A DNA stretch of 64,000 bases, from the NCBI GenBank assembly GCA_002503845.1, contig DASO01000010.1, positions 194,240-258,239 of the forward strand, in the 5' to 3' direction. Under the pieces are notes generated by a model that saw only the letters and a program-made list of their open reading frames with translations, did no database searches and was not told the origin of the DNA. Of the stretch, positions 17,634-27,062 are shown piece by piece; position 1 is the stretch's first letter; each line of letters opens with the position of its first letter. This DNA is from Euryarchaeota archaeon UBA24. GTDB taxonomy: Archaea; Halobacteriota; Halobacteria; Halobacteriales; Hikarchaeaceae. A program made the position numbers and the translations under genes.

Positions 17634-18608
17634 TTAGTAACTCTCCCTGTATCGTTCAGTGATGAAGTTGCTTATTGCATTCATTAGGAGGGTAACAAAG
17701 AATAGAGTTATACCAATTGCAAAGAGGCTGTTATAAGCTACTGAACTACCTACGAGATCACTTTGGGCTAATTGGACCATAGCTGCAGTCATAGTTTGTC
17801 CAGTCTCTAGTAGAAAGTCTGCTGGGTGAACATACGGGATAGGACCGATATATCGAACCTCGGGTAGAGTGGGGTGGAGTCCCATAGCAACAGTTACAAT
17901 CATGGTTTCCCCAATTGCGCGAGAAATAGCTAGGATATAAGATGCCACAATTCCAGACAAAGCTGCAGGAATAACAATACTAGTAGAGACGTCGAATTTG
18001 GTCGCTCCGAGTCCAAATCCAGCTTGTCTAAGAGAATCGGGGACGGCACTCATGGCATCCTCGGAGATGGAGGAAACCATAGGTATGATCATGATTCCAA
18101 CCATTAACGATGCAGAAAGTGCATTGAAAGGACTAATTGAGGGGAAGAGCATACGGAGTGCAGGTGTAACATAAGCTAGGGCGAAAAATCCATAAACGAC
18201 AGTGGGGACTCCTGCGAGAATCTCTAGTAGTGGTTTGAGTATAGAGTGAGTGCGTTTGTCTGCATATTCACTGAGATAAACTGCAGTTAAGGTTCCGATA
18301 GGAACTGCCACTAAAGCTGCCATGAAAGTCACTACAAGAGTCCCAAATAAGAGAGGCAATATCCCATATTCTTTAGGGGGAATTACAGGACTCCAATTGG
18401 AACTAGTAAGAAACTTGAGAGGACTATACTGACTGAAAAAGACTATAGCGTCTTCGAAAAGGAAATAAATTATCCCAATTGTCGTGAAGATTGTAAGAAT
18501 TGCAAGGATGAAAAATATGTTTGCATAAATACTCTCAAAAATTCTACGAGTTTTGAAATGAGAAGTTGATGAAAATGAGTCCATGTAGTCTTTGGGTTCG
18601 GGGATCAT
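17634..18608 (-). CDS. pstC: PstC, phosphate permease
   Basis: Second permease subunit, 324 residues, with six membrane segments. VYLSEYADKRTHSILKPLLEILAGVPTVVYGFFAL-type permease core is clear (segment VYLSEYADKRT, then LAGVPTVVYGFF). The coupling loop is EDAMSAVPDSLRQAGFGLGATKFDV. A periplasmic-side loop containing the SNWSPVIPPKEYGILPLL segment follows the first helix, typical of PstC. It lies 11 nt after pstS and abuts pstA without spacing. Confidence 0.95.
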   Translation of the reverse strand: MIPEPKDYMDSFSSTSHFKTRRIFESIYANIFFILAILTIFTTIGIIYFLFEDAIVFFSQYSPLKFLTSSNWSPVIPPKEYGILPLLFGTLVVTFMAALVAVPIGTLTAVYLSEYADKRTHSILKPLLEILAGVPTVVYGFFALAYVTPALRMLFPSISPFNALSASLMVGIMIIPMVSSISEDAMSAVPDSLRQAGFGLGATKFDVSTSIVIPAALSGIVASYILAISRAIGETMIVTVAMGLHPTLPEVRYIGPIPYVHPADFLLETGQTMTAAMVQLAQSDLVGSSVAYNSLFAIGITLFFVTLLMNAISNFITERYRESY

Positions 18609-18619
18609 AGTTTTGGTGA

Positions 18620-19603
18620 TTAAATTAGTGCATTTAAAGCTGCCAACTCTTTTGTAATAGTCTCTTTTGTATTTGGCACATACCCAACTTCTTCTGCTAC
18701 GATCTGCTCATTTGCGCTTTGTTCAATGCAATATTTTGCAAATTCTGCGACGTGTTTTTCTGCGAGTTTTTCGGAGGACACGTATGTAAATAGAGGTCTG
18801 GAAAGGGGTTTGTATTTTCCATTTTTTGCTGCGTCGAGAGTGGGTGCAACAGGTCCATTCCCACCATCTATTTTTAATGCCTTGATTGTGTCGGGATTGT
18901 TGTAATAGTGTGAGAATCCCAGATATCCTATTGCGTATTTGTTTCCTTCGATTCCTGCAATAATGATATGGTCTTCTTCGGTTGGTTGGTAATTAGTGGT
19001 GTGAGTAGCTCCGTTTTCTCCTATGATCACTTCGTTGAAGTAATCAAACGTGCCAGAGGTGTCTGCTGCACCGTATCGATCGATTTTCTCATCTGGCCAA
19101 GATGGGTTTACATCAGACCACTTTTCTGCTGCGTTTTGATCCCAGATTGATTTGAGTTCTGCGACAGTCATGCTATCGACCCAATCGGCGTTTTTGTTGA
19201 CAATAATAGTTAATGCATCAGTTGCAAGCCTAATTTCATGGGGAGTCACACCGTTTCCTTTGCAGAGATCAATTTCGGAATTTTTGATGGGCCTACTCGC
19301 GTTACTAAAGTGAGTCTGACCTAGACAAAAAAAGTTTTTGAATCCGCCACCACTTCCAGTTGATTGGATTGTAATAGTGACATCGGAATGTTGTTTTTGG
19401 AATTCTTCTGCCATAGCCGTCATTAGTGGGAAGACTGTAGAACTCCCTGCGATATTTATTTCTCCAAAAAGTTTTTCTTTCGAAGCTCTGGTTGAGGGAT
19501 TAGATTTCCGAGTTTCATTGACACATCCTGATACGGAAAGGAGACCTAATGTGCTATATGTGGCTAGAAAATTTCGCCGAGAGTAAAAATTTTCCAATAC
19601 CAT
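18620..19603 (-). CDS. pstS: PstS, phosphate-binding lipoprotein
   Basis: Extracellular phosphate-binding protein of the importer. The N-terminus carries a Tat-type signal (SRRNFLATYSTLGLLSVSGC) whose VSGC lipobox predicts lipid attachment at cysteine 27. The mature protein begins its phosphate-binding fold with INIAGSSTVFPLMTAMAEEFQ and continues with IQSTGSGGGFKNF and GAADTSGTFDYFNE, the loops that hold phosphate. The 327-residue length is normal. It is the first gene of pstSCAB-phoU, divergent from the AbrB-PhoU regulator. Twin-arginine export of lipoproteins is typical of haloarchaea. Confidence 0.95.
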   Translation of the reverse strand: MVLENFYSRRNFLATYSTLGLLSVSGCVNETRKSNPSTRASKEKLFGEINIAGSSTVFPLMTAMAEEFQKQHSDVTITIQSTGSGGGFKNFFCLGQTHFSNASRPIKNSEIDLCKGNGVTPHEIRLATDALTIIVNKNADWVDSMTVAELKSIWDQNAAEKWSDVNPSWPDEKIDRYGAADTSGTFDYFNEVIIGENGATHTTNYQPTEEDHIIIAGIEGNKYAIGYLGFSHYYNNPDTIKALKIDGGNGPVAPTLDAAKNGKYKPLSRPLFTYVSSEKLAEKHVAEFAKYCIEQSANEQIVAEEVGYVPNTKETITKELAALNALI

Positions 19604-19842
19604 TATCTACTATAAATAGAAATTGGGTTAAATAAAGAACTATTTTGAGTATATTGAAGTATTAATTAATATATAGATAGATATACAAAAGGATTGAAAG
19701 AGTCCCATAGTATCGAAAAAAGCAAATATAATAAATATATAGAATGGCATATCTGACAGCGAATGTTCTTAATTTAGATATGGATGAATTAAATAAATAA
19801 GGTAAATATATATATAATAATGTATGTAGATAAAAGTAGCAG
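19604..19842. promoter_or_regulatory. Divergent promoter region, pst operon / AbrB-PhoU regulator
   Basis: This 239-nt AT-rich stretch is the longest intergenic region of the window. On the minus strand CTTTATTTAA (19628-19637) is centred about 30 nt before the pstS start. On the plus strand AAATATATATATAATAA (19804-19820) is centred about 31 nt before the regulator start at 19843. Both fit short or absent leaders. The middle has ATTAATTAATATATAG and other AT-rich symmetric stretches that could hold operator sites, but I cannot assign one. A 62-residue frame here is composition-driven and rejected. Confidence 0.6.
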
Positions 19843-20874
19843 ATGACCACTAATGTAGATCGAAGAAAGGTTCAGCGAACGGGAGGATCAACTTACACGG
19901 TTTCGTTGCCAAAGGGCTGGGCGGTTGATAATAAAATTACTGCAGGATCTGTGTTAACATTTTATCCAGAAGGGAATTCGATCGTGGTGACTACCGAAAA
20001 TGAGGACGAACGAAGTGAGGGATCTATAAAAGTAAGTAAAATGGATAATGGGGAGATAACTCGGGCAATTTTTTCCATGTATGTCAGTGGTTTTGAGGTG
20101 ATCAAACTAGAATCAGAGGGGATTACGCTCGAGCAAAGGCGTGCGATTCGAGATGCAACGAGGCAGCTTGTTGGAGTAGAGATAGTGGAAGAAACATCGA
20201 AATGTATTAAATTGCAAGATCTGCTGGATAATTCAGAAATGTCCATAAGGGGGACAGTTCAAAGGATGCAAAGTATGATTCTTTCCATGCTTTCTGACTC
20301 TATGGCAGCGCTGATGGGGAATGATTTCGAGCTGGCAGAGGATGTCATTGAAAGGGACAATGATGTTGATAGACTTTGGTTCGTTGTGTCAAGAGCGTTC
20401 AGAACTGCGCTCATGAGTCCAACAAAAATGAAAGATTTAGGAATGGAAAGGTTGGATTGTTTTGATTACCACACTTGTGCAGAACAATTAGAGAGAATAG
20501 GAGATCATGCGGTGAAAATTAGTTATATGAAAAAAGAAATTCAGGAGATTCCAGAGGGGCTTGGTGAGGATTTGAATAGACTATATGGTCTGGCAAATGA
20601 GATAATTGTTCTTTCGGTAGAAGCAATGCACATAGAAGATACAAAAAAGGGATGGGATATGGCAAATGAAGCTCGGACTCGAGTGGTGGAGATGGAAAGA
20701 ATGATGCTTGGGATGGTAAATTCGATGATAGAGTTTATAGAATCGAAAACATTGTCCCCAATTGATGCTCAGAAGATAGGATTGATTGCAGATTCGATGT
20801 CTCGATGTGCAGATTATGGGGGAAATATTGCAGAAATAGTGCTCCAAAAAAATAGCCCACGTCCAGAATTTTAG
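19843..20874 (+). CDS. AbrB-PhoU fusion, probable phosphate-responsive regulator
   Basis: The N-terminal 50 residues form a SpoVT/AbrB-like swapped-hairpin DNA-binding domain (RKVQRTGGSTYTVSLPKGWA, then GSVLTFYPEGNSIVVTT). From about residue 120 two PhoU-type helical bundles follow, with LERIGDHAVKIS near 212 and CADYGGNIAEIVL near 325. The architecture is that of archaeal phosphate uptake regulators, which pair DNA binding with a PhoU sensor. The divergent placement against pstSCAB-phoU suggests it controls that operon and perhaps its own gene. It is a distinct protein from the 226-residue PhoU at the end of the operon. Confidence 0.93.
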   Translation: MTTNVDRRKVQRTGGSTYTVSLPKGWAVDNKITAGSVLTFYPEGNSIVVTTENEDERSEGSIKVSKMDNGEITRAIFSMYVSGFEVIKLESEGITLEQRRAIRDATRQLVGVEIVEETSKCIKLQDLLDNSEMSIRGTVQRMQSMILSMLSDSMAALMGNDFELAEDVIERDNDVDRLWFVVSRAFRTALMSPTKMKDLGMERLDCFDYHTCAEQLERIGDHAVKISYMKKEIQEIPEGLGEDLNRLYGLANEIIVLSVEAMHIEDTKKGWDMANEARTRVVEMERMMLGMVNSMIEFIESKTLSPIDAQKIGLIADSMSRCADYGGNIAEIVLQKNSPRPEF

Positions 20875-20952
20875 TCTGTAGGATAACGCTATGTCAAAAG
20901 TATTATCAGAACGAATTGTTTTTACCAGTAGTTTGACAAATATCCTGTGAAG

Positions 20953-22221
20953 ATGAGTTATAAGTACGAAAAAGTAGAAGTTCCTAGCAGCGGGTCTAGG
21001 ATTGAGAAAGGAAAAGATAACGCAGATGATCTCATTGTTCCAGACGACCCCATAATTCCAATTATATATGGAGATGGGATTGGAGTGGATGTGGGTCCTG
21101 CAACTCAACAAGTATTACAAGCTGCTGCAGAAGCAACAGGTAGAAAAATTAATTGGATGGAAGTTCATGCGGGCGAAAGTGCGAGTGAACTGTATGATGG
21201 AAATATTTTACCAGAAGACACTTTGGCGGCGATTCGAGAATTTAGAGTTGCTATAAAAGGGCCGCTTACAACACCAGTTGGATCTGGATTCAGGAGTCTA
21301 AACGTTGCGTTAAGGAAGATTCTCGATCTATACGCATGCGTTCGTCCAGTGTATCACTTGAAGGGAGTACCATCCCCAGTTAAGCATCCAGAGAAAATGG
21401 ACATGGTGATATTTAGAGAAAATACAGAAGATATATACGCAGGTATAGAATGGGAAGCTGGCACTCCAGAAGTAGAGAAGATTAAAAGATTTATTGAAGA
21501 GGAAATGGGAGTCAAAGGTGCCATGCACGAAGGTCCGATTGGAATTGGTATAAAACCGATTACAGAATTTGGAACAAAGAGGCTCGTAAAGAAAGCTATT
21601 GATTATGCGATTGAGAGAAACAGAAAATCTGTAACATTTGTGCATAAAGGAAATATCATGAAATATACAGAGGCGGCGTTTGCGAAGTGGGGATATGAGT
21701 TAGCAGAAGAATATGGAGATCAGATCATAGCAGAAAATACATTATGGGAAGAGAGAGAAGGAGAAGTCCCAGAGGGTTCGGTGGTAATAAATGACAGAAT
21801 TGCAGATAATATGCTGCAACAAGTATTGACAAGAACAGATGAATATGATGTCCTAGCAGTTCCGAACTTAAATGGAGATTATCTTTCAGATGCTTGTGCG
21901 GCCCAAGTTGGTGGTTTGGGTATTGCCCCAGGGGCAAATATCGGAGATGGGATGATACTTGCAGAACCAACTCACGGATCTGCACCGAAATATGTAGGTC
22001 AAAATAAAGTTAACCCCACTGCCATGATTTTGTCTGGAAGAATTATGTTAGAATATATGGGATGGCACGATGCAGCGGATTTAGTAAAAGATGCACTAGA
22101 AGCACAAATTGCTTCGAAAGAAGTAACGTATGATTTTGAAAGGCAGATGACAGGTGCAACAAAGGTTTCGACTACAGATTATACAGAAGGGATCGTGAAG
22201 AAGATACAAGATTCAGCTTAA
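20953..22221 (+). CDS. icd: Isocitrate dehydrogenase (NADP type)
   Basis: Oxidises isocitrate to 2-oxoglutarate in the TCA cycle. The substrate loop [24 protein letters not shown] (about residues 110-133) carries the serine and arginines of the family; [18 protein letters not shown] and [20 protein letters not shown] provide the catalytic tyrosine and metal-binding aspartates. The 422-residue length is typical of the bacterial-like archaeal enzyme. I start at ATG 20953 ([10 protein letters not shown]), matching haloarchaeal copies, over the GTG two codons earlier. Citrate synthase is encoded 31 kb away. Confidence 0.96.
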   Translation: MSYKYEKVEVPSSGSRIEKGKDNADDLIVPDDPIIPIIYGDGIGVDVGPATQQVLQAAAEATGRKINWMEVHAGESASELYDGNILPEDTLAAIREFRVAIKGPLTTPVGSGFRSLNVALRKILDLYACVRPVYHLKGVPSPVKHPEKMDMVIFRENTEDIYAGIEWEAGTPEVEKIKRFIEEEMGVKGAMHEGPIGIGIKPITEFGTKRLVKKAIDYAIERNRKSVTFVHKGNIMKYTEAAFAKWGYELAEEYGDQIIAENTLWEEREGEVPEGSVVINDRIADNMLQQVLTRTDEYDVLAVPNLNGDYLSDACAAQVGGLGIAPGANIGDGMILAEPTHGSAPKYVGQNKVNPTAMILSGRIMLEYMGWHDAADLVKDALEAQIASKEVTYDFERQMTGATKVSTTDYTEGIVKKIQDSA

Positions 22222-22238
22222 GAATTTAATTAAGTTTA

Positions 22239-23258
22239 TTAGCTAGATATACAATCGAAATCGGAGAAGGTTTCTAAGATCTCCAATATGTTTTTTTCTT
22301 CATTGGAGAAGGGAACTAACGTCAGATGTTTTATTCCCATATCAACTAGTTCTTCAACTCGTATTTGGCAATCCTCGGGATTTCCCGCAATAGTATATAG
22401 ATCCATTAATTCAGGAGAAATGGAAGTCCGTAGTTCAGAGGGAGGAATTGAATCGATATCGCCGAGTTCTTTTATTTTTCGAATATGAGAATCTTGTGCC
22501 CCAGCTGCTTTGAGGGCCGTGAGACTAGCATGCCGTTTGGTTAGCATGGAAATGAACCAAGAGGCAGCGTTGAGAGATTTTTCTTTATTTTGAGATACAG
22601 AAACAAAAACTAAATATCTTAAATCTATATCGGAGGGGTCCCTACCGGTTGAATTTGCACCTATAGAAATTCGTTCTTGGGCATATTTTACACCCGAAGG
22701 GGATAGGAGGCCACCTCCCAAAAATGCCCCATCTGCTACTGCGCCGGCTAAAGATAGGAGTTGGGGGCCCCTACCTCCAATGTAGATAGGAATTTCGTCT
22801 CGAATGGGTTTAAATTCTAATTTGGCTTCATGTAACGAAAATTCATCTCGTGTTGAAGTGACAGTTTCCCCAGACGTTAGGCGTCGGATTGCATCAATGG
22901 CATCCCTCATAGTCCCAATTAATTTCGATTGATCATATCCAAATTTATCCACCCCGTGGCCTCCGGCACCGAACCCTAATTTTGCCCTTCCATCAGAAAG
23001 TTCATCGAGGGTAGCCATTGATGCCGCAGTGAGACCGGGGTTTCGGGTGTAAGCATTTGTGACAGAGGGGCCGATCCCAATTTTGTGTGTTCGGGCAGCT
23101 GCAAGAGTTGCCCATGCATACATGTTCTTTCGGAGAGCCTGATCAGCGATGAATAGATCTTCATACCCAAGAGTTTCGATTGAATCCACTACATCTAGGA
23201 AATCCTGAAGTGGTTTGTTTGCGATGTACACCGTACTAGTTTTACATGTGGTTCCCAT
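22239..23258 (-). CDS. Mer-like F420/flavin-family reductase (probable methylene-tetrahydrofolate reductase)
   Basis: The protein is a luciferase-like monooxygenase fold (LLM) enzyme closest to methylene-tetrahydromethanopterin reductase, Mer. Family features include YIANKPLQDFLDVVDSIETLGYEDLFIAD, IGIGPSVTNAYTRNPGLTAASMATLDELS, GFGAGGHGVDKFG and IYIGGRGPQLLSLAGAVADGA. The length is 339 residues. Haloarchaea keep a Mer homologue although they lack methanopterin and methanogenesis, and it is thought to act as a 5,10-methylene-tetrahydrofolate reductase. FolD and GlyA in this window support a folate role here. An F420-dependent oxidoreductase with another substrate is the alternative. Confidence 0.82.
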   Translation of the reverse strand: MGTTCKTSTVYIANKPLQDFLDVVDSIETLGYEDLFIADQALRKNMYAWATLAAARTHKIGIGPSVTNAYTRNPGLTAASMATLDELSDGRAKLGFGAGGHGVDKFGYDQSKLIGTMRDAIDAIRRLTSGETVTSTRDEFSLHEAKLEFKPIRDEIPIYIGGRGPQLLSLAGAVADGAFLGGGLLSPSGVKYAQERISIGANSTGRDPSDIDLRYLVFVSVSQNKEKSLNAASWFISMLTKRHASLTALKAAGAQDSHIRKIKELGDIDSIPPSELRTSISPELMDLYTIAGNPEDCQIRVEELVDMGIKHLTLVPFSNEEKNILEILETFSDFDCISS

Positions 23259-23303
23259 TGTTTTTTGGGAAGTAGTAGGCTTACATATAGTTTGTTAATT
23301 ATA

Positions 23304-24761
23304 TCATCCTTTAATGTTAACAACAGGATAGGTTCGGGCAACTTTGTCTCCAATTCCTAAAAAATCAGATATATTAACAACTTCAGATACGTCTTTGTAA
23401 ACACCGGGTGCTTCTTCAGAGATGGTAGCATCAAGGGTCGCAGTAACATGGATATTTTGTTCCTTGAGTTTTGCCTGTATTTCAGATGCTTTGAATAGTT
23501 TTTTGGCTTTTGTGCGGCTTAAAATTCTACCGGCCCCATGGGCAGTTGAACCGAAAGTTAAATCCAATGATGCATCCCCACCTCGTAAGATATAACTATC
23601 AGATCCCATGCTTCCGGGTATGATAACTGGTTGGCCTACAGTTTTAAAGGCAGATGGCAATTCAGGGTTGCCTGCGGGGAATGCCCTGGTTGCACCTTTT
23701 CGGTGGACAAATAATTCACGTTGTGTCCCATTTACCATGTGGAATTCTTTTTTGGCTATGTTGTGTGCTACGTCATAGAGTAAATCCATTCCAAGGTCTT
23801 CCCATGGTTTGTTGAATAGTTCCTCGAATACTAGTCTAACGGCGTAAGTAATTATCTGGCGATTGGTCCACGCAAAATTTATGCAAGCGCACATGGCGGC
23901 GTAGTAGTCCGATGCTAATTGGCTACCAGATGGGGCCGCTGCGAGCTCTTTATCCGGTAGTTTTGATAAAAGAGTGGCGTGTTCCATCTCTATTTTTCGC
24001 AGATAGTCGGTGCAAGTTTGGTGCCCCAATCCGCGAGATCCAGTGTGGATCAATACAACGATCTGGTCCTGTGATAAACCATAAGAATGTGCTACATCTT
24101 CTCGAAATATTTCTACCACTCGTTGAACTTCAAGAAAATGATTTCCAGAGCCAAGAGAACCAACTTGGTTTTTTCCTCTTTGTTTTGCCCTGAGTGAAAT
24201 TTTAGTCGGATCGGCGTCTGTTCTCCTTCCGCGATCTTCGCAGAAATCCAAATCTTCTGGTACGGCATAACCATTAGATAGCGCCCATTCAACCCCCAAT
24301 GATAGAATTTCTTCTATATCTTCTAAAGAAGTATTGAGAACCCCTCCTTTCCCTAGTCCTGCGGGGACTTTGTTGAAGAGAAGTTTCCCGAGTGATTCTT
24401 CTTTTCCACGTAAATCGGAATAAGAAAGGTTGGTTTTTATCATGCGAACACCGCAATTGATGTCATAACCCACTCCTCCTGGAGAAATACAGCCATTATT
24501 TGCATCGGTGGCCACCACACCTCCGACTGGGAAACCATATCCTTGGTGGCCATCTGGCATGCAAATTGCATACTTTTGTATTCCAGGCAAAGATGCTGTG
24601 TTTTTTAATTGTTCTAGCGTTTTGTCTTGAGATATTTGTTCCAATAAAGTTTCACTTGCAAATATTCTTGCAGGGACGATCATATCTCCGGATCGGGGGA
24701 TTTCCCATACGAATTCTTCTATTTGAGTGAGAGAGATGTTTCCCGATTTGAATGTGGTCAT
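23304..24761 (-). CDS. rtcB: RtcB, tRNA-splicing RNA ligase
   Basis: RtcB joins 2',3'-cyclic phosphate and 5'-OH RNA ends with GTP and Mn, sealing spliced tRNA halves. Metal and guanylation motifs are visible: YDINCGVRM near residue 103, GSLGSGNHFLEVQ near 200, HTGSRGLGHQ near 235, PGSMGSDSYIL near 385 and AHGAGRILSR with the catalytic histidine near 410. The 485-residue length is normal with no intein. The archease cofactor gene lies 52 nt upstream on the same strand, so the pair is probably one transcript. Confidence 0.97.
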   Translation of the reverse strand: MTTFKSGNISLTQIEEFVWEIPRSGDMIVPARIFASETLLEQISQDKTLEQLKNTASLPGIQKYAICMPDGHQGYGFPVGGVVATDANNGCISPGGVGYDINCGVRMIKTNLSYSDLRGKEESLGKLLFNKVPAGLGKGGVLNTSLEDIEEILSLGVEWALSNGYAVPEDLDFCEDRGRRTDADPTKISLRAKQRGKNQVGSLGSGNHFLEVQRVVEIFREDVAHSYGLSQDQIVVLIHTGSRGLGHQTCTDYLRKIEMEHATLLSKLPDKELAAAPSGSQLASDYYAAMCACINFAWTNRQIITYAVRLVFEELFNKPWEDLGMDLLYDVAHNIAKKEFHMVNGTQRELFVHRKGATRAFPAGNPELPSAFKTVGQPVIIPGSMGSDSYILRGGDASLDLTFGSTAHGAGRILSRTKAKKLFKASEIQAKLKEQNIHVTATLDATISEEAPGVYKDVSEVVNISDFLGIGDKVARTYPVVNIKG

Positions 24762-24813
24762 TATGCGTATATTACGGTCTTAGAACATATACCTTCGTTA
24801 CGGAGGTGATAGG

Positions 24814-25224
24814 TCATACATCAAATACGACATACAATCTCCACCCATTTGGTGTTTTTTTAACTTCCATGTCAGAATATGTGACTGCTTTGATTTCACG
24901 AGATTCGATGGTATCGAGAGGGACACCGTAGTAGGTTCCTTCGAGGTTCCATATATCACCTTTCTGGGTGATGGATACTTTGTGGTTTGTTGGTAAAACA
25001 TTGTACACATCACGTTCGTAAATGAGCATGTCAAGAAAATCAAATAGAAGAGATTCTAGAGACTCTGAAGATATGTTTAAATGGAATTTTTTGGTTCCAG
25101 AAAGAGAGTTGGGAGAGTGTGCTTGGGATAGACCTTCTGCAATGCCGGAAAATGCTTCTTCCAAAGTGAGGGCTAATGATTCGACTGCGATGTCGGCAGT
25201 ATGATCCCGAAGATGAAATTCCAT
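24814..25224 (-). CDS. Archease, RtcB activator
   Basis: Archease speeds RtcB guanylation and multiple turnover. The 136-residue protein starts MEFHLRDHTADIAVES, holding the metal-site aspartate/histidine, and ends WRLYVVFDV with KAVTYSDMEVKK before it, both diagnostic. I choose ATG 25224; an upstream in-frame start would add 16 residues without similarity. It precedes rtcB, the classic arrangement. Confidence 0.94.
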   Translation of the reverse strand: MEFHLRDHTADIAVESLALTLEEAFSGIAEGLSQAHSPNSLSGTKKFHLNISSESLESLLFDFLDMLIYERDVYNVLPTNHKVSITQKGDIWNLEGTYYGVPLDTIESREIKAVTYSDMEVKKTPNGWRLYVVFDV

Positions 25225-25366
25225 GATAGTTTGGTTTGAATATAAGAAATGGTTTGATTTAGTTGTCTGCATTTCAAATCAACAAGGGGATGGTAGCAGA
25301 AATTTCAATAGAACGGTTGGATGGGAAAAGATGCAGTTATCATAATGGGAATATTTACAGAACGCA

Positions 25367-25813
25367 GTGGGAAATAATTTCGAAATACTACAGATAGAAC
25401 CAAACAGTAGCCGTCTGTTGAATGAAGCGTGGTTGCTTAAAGAGGAGATACGTCGGGGAGAGGATTTGTTGAAACAAAAATGGGGATTTTTTGCGCAAAT
25501 GTATCATGAAGCAGAAAAATTTTGGTGTGTTGATTCGGAGACTGGGGGTGGGCTAGGTTTTATTGCCGTTCAAGATAGCGGATATATCTTTTTTATTGCA
25601 GTGAATGGGAATCATCGGAAAGAAGGAATTGGGAAATATTTGATCGATTTACTGGGAGAAAAATATGACCACATTTCATGTCATGTTAGAACTACAAACA
25701 TAGGCGCGATAGGTTTCTATGAAAAGATTGGATTTGAGAAAGAAAAATTGGTTCAGCGTTATTACGAAGATATGGGAGATGCGTGGTATCTAGTTTATTC
25801 CCCAAATTTGTAA
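25367..25813 (+). CDS. GNAT acetyltransferase, RimI-like
   Basis: A 148-residue single-domain GNAT enzyme. The acetyl-CoA loop is RKEGIGKYLIDLL (Q/RxxGxG/A pattern), followed by HVRTTNIGAIGFYEKIGFEKEKLVQRYYEDMGDAW, which matches the N-alpha-acetyltransferase RimI/Ard1 group. Such enzymes acetylate protein N-termini. The start is GTG (MGNNFEILQI). It precedes priS and gins on the same strand, an arrangement that I recall from haloarchaea, and ends 50 nt before priS. Confidence 0.82.
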   Translation: MGNNFEILQIEPNSSRLLNEAWLLKEEIRRGEDLLKQKWGFFAQMYHEAEKFWCVDSETGGGLGFIAVQDSGYIFFIAVNGNHRKEGIGKYLIDLLGEKYDHISCHVRTTNIGAIGFYEKIGFEKEKLVQRYYEDMGDAWYLVYSPNL

Positions 25814-25863
25814 TAATACATAGAAAAAAAGATTTTTACTTATTGGTAGTCTGATATCTCGAG

Positions 25864-27054
25864 ATGGAAGATAGAACTCGAGAATATCTCCGGGGGCGTT
25901 TTGGGGATTATTATCGGTCGATGAACCCGTATAATCCTCTTTCTGCAGAGCGCAGAGAATGGGGATTCATTCCATGGACTGCAGGGACGGGGACCATAAT
26001 GAAGAGACACCAATCACTTCTAGATATGGGTGGATTGCAAGAATTTCTCGTGGCGAATCGACCGAAGCATGTCTATTTTTCTGCGGGGGTCTACCAAAAA
26101 CCAGGTACACCCTCGATGGCGGGGAAAAATTGGATGGGATCTGATTTAATATTTGATTTGGATGCAGATCATCTTCATTCGTTTTCTTCAGAGGGAAGTA
26201 CTTATGCAGAGATGCTATATGCGTGTAAAGAGGAATTATGGAAACTGCTTGATTTTCTAACCGAAGATTTTTCATTTCAGAATCTAGAAATAGTTTTTTC
26301 AGGAGGTAGAGGGTACCATGTACACGTTCGACACGATGCAATTAGAGAATTAGATCGATCTGCGAGACGAGAAGTGGTGGATTACATACTCGGAGCAGGA
26401 GTAGAACTTGAAACAATAGTTCAAACAGAAACGGTTTCAGGGATAGGATTGAGAAATCCTACAAAAAAGAGAAGTGTGGGAGCAGGAGGGGGATGGGATA
26501 AACGTATACATAGTGCCATACTAGAACGTATCGATGAGTTGCGAGATATGGAAAATGAAAGTGCTCAGCTCAAATTGCAAGAGTTTGAAGGAATTGGTTC
26601 CAAAAAGGCTCTGAATATTTTATCTATTATAGATAAAAAACATAAAGAGATTGAAATGGGGAATATAGATGTCCATCCAGATTTTGTTACGTGGATGAAG
26701 AAATTAATTCCAAATATTGTAGAAAATCAATCTGCATCAATCGACGAACCAGTGACTACAGACATACATCGTTTGATTCGTTTGCCACTAAGTTTGCATG
26801 GGGGAACATCATTACAAGTGAAACCAATAAAATATGAAAAATTAGATGAGTTTGACCCATTAGAACACGCAGTACCAGATCGATTTAAAGGGAGGGATAT
26901 TAAAATTTCTGTAGAAGGTGGGGAAGACGAGTTGGTGGATCTAGGAGGAGAAACATTTACAATCTCAGATGGCATCAATATAATTCCAGAGTATGCCGCG
27001 ATGTTTTTAATGGCGCGGGGGGAAGCAGAGAAAGTAAAAGAGACTAAAAATTAA
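25864..27054 (+). CDS. priS: DNA primase catalytic subunit PriS
   Basis: Catalytic subunit of the archaeal-eukaryotic primase, which makes primers for replication. The metal-binding aspartates are in LIFDLDADHL near residue 97. Further family motifs are MKRHQSL, HVYFSAGVYQKPG, VFSGGRGYHVHVRHD near 144 and HRLIRLPLSLHGGTSL near 300. The 396-residue length is typical. A TATA-like TTTTTACTTA lies about 26 nt upstream. It is followed 8 nt later by the GINS gene, so the two are co-expressed. Confidence 0.96.
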   Translation: MEDRTREYLRGRFGDYYRSMNPYNPLSAERREWGFIPWTAGTGTIMKRHQSLLDMGGLQEFLVANRPKHVYFSAGVYQKPGTPSMAGKNWMGSDLIFDLDADHLHSFSSEGSTYAEMLYACKEELWKLLDFLTEDFSFQNLEIVFSGGRGYHVHVRHDAIRELDRSARREVVDYILGAGVELETIVQTETVSGIGLRNPTKKRSVGAGGGWDKRIHSAILERIDELRDMENESAQLKLQEFEGIGSKKALNILSIIDKKHKEIEMGNIDVHPDFVTWMKKLIPNIVENQSASIDEPVTTDIHRLIRLPLSLHGGTSLQVKPIKYEKLDEFDPLEHAVPDRFKGRDIKISVEGGEDELVDLGGETFTISDGINIIPEYAAMFLMARGEAEKVKETKN

Positions 27055-27062
27055 CTATTACA

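Noticed and set aside
19662..19850. 62-residue minus-strand frame in the pst promoter region
   Set aside because: Built of Tyr/Ile/Phe-rich low-complexity residues reflecting the AT-rich intergenic DNA; it covers both promoters and shows no protein family features.
25291..25398. 35-codon plus-strand frame beginning MVAEISIERLDGK, before rimI
   Set aside because: It overlaps the rimI start in a different frame and its residues resemble no family; the region is better read as the divergent archease/rimI promoter.
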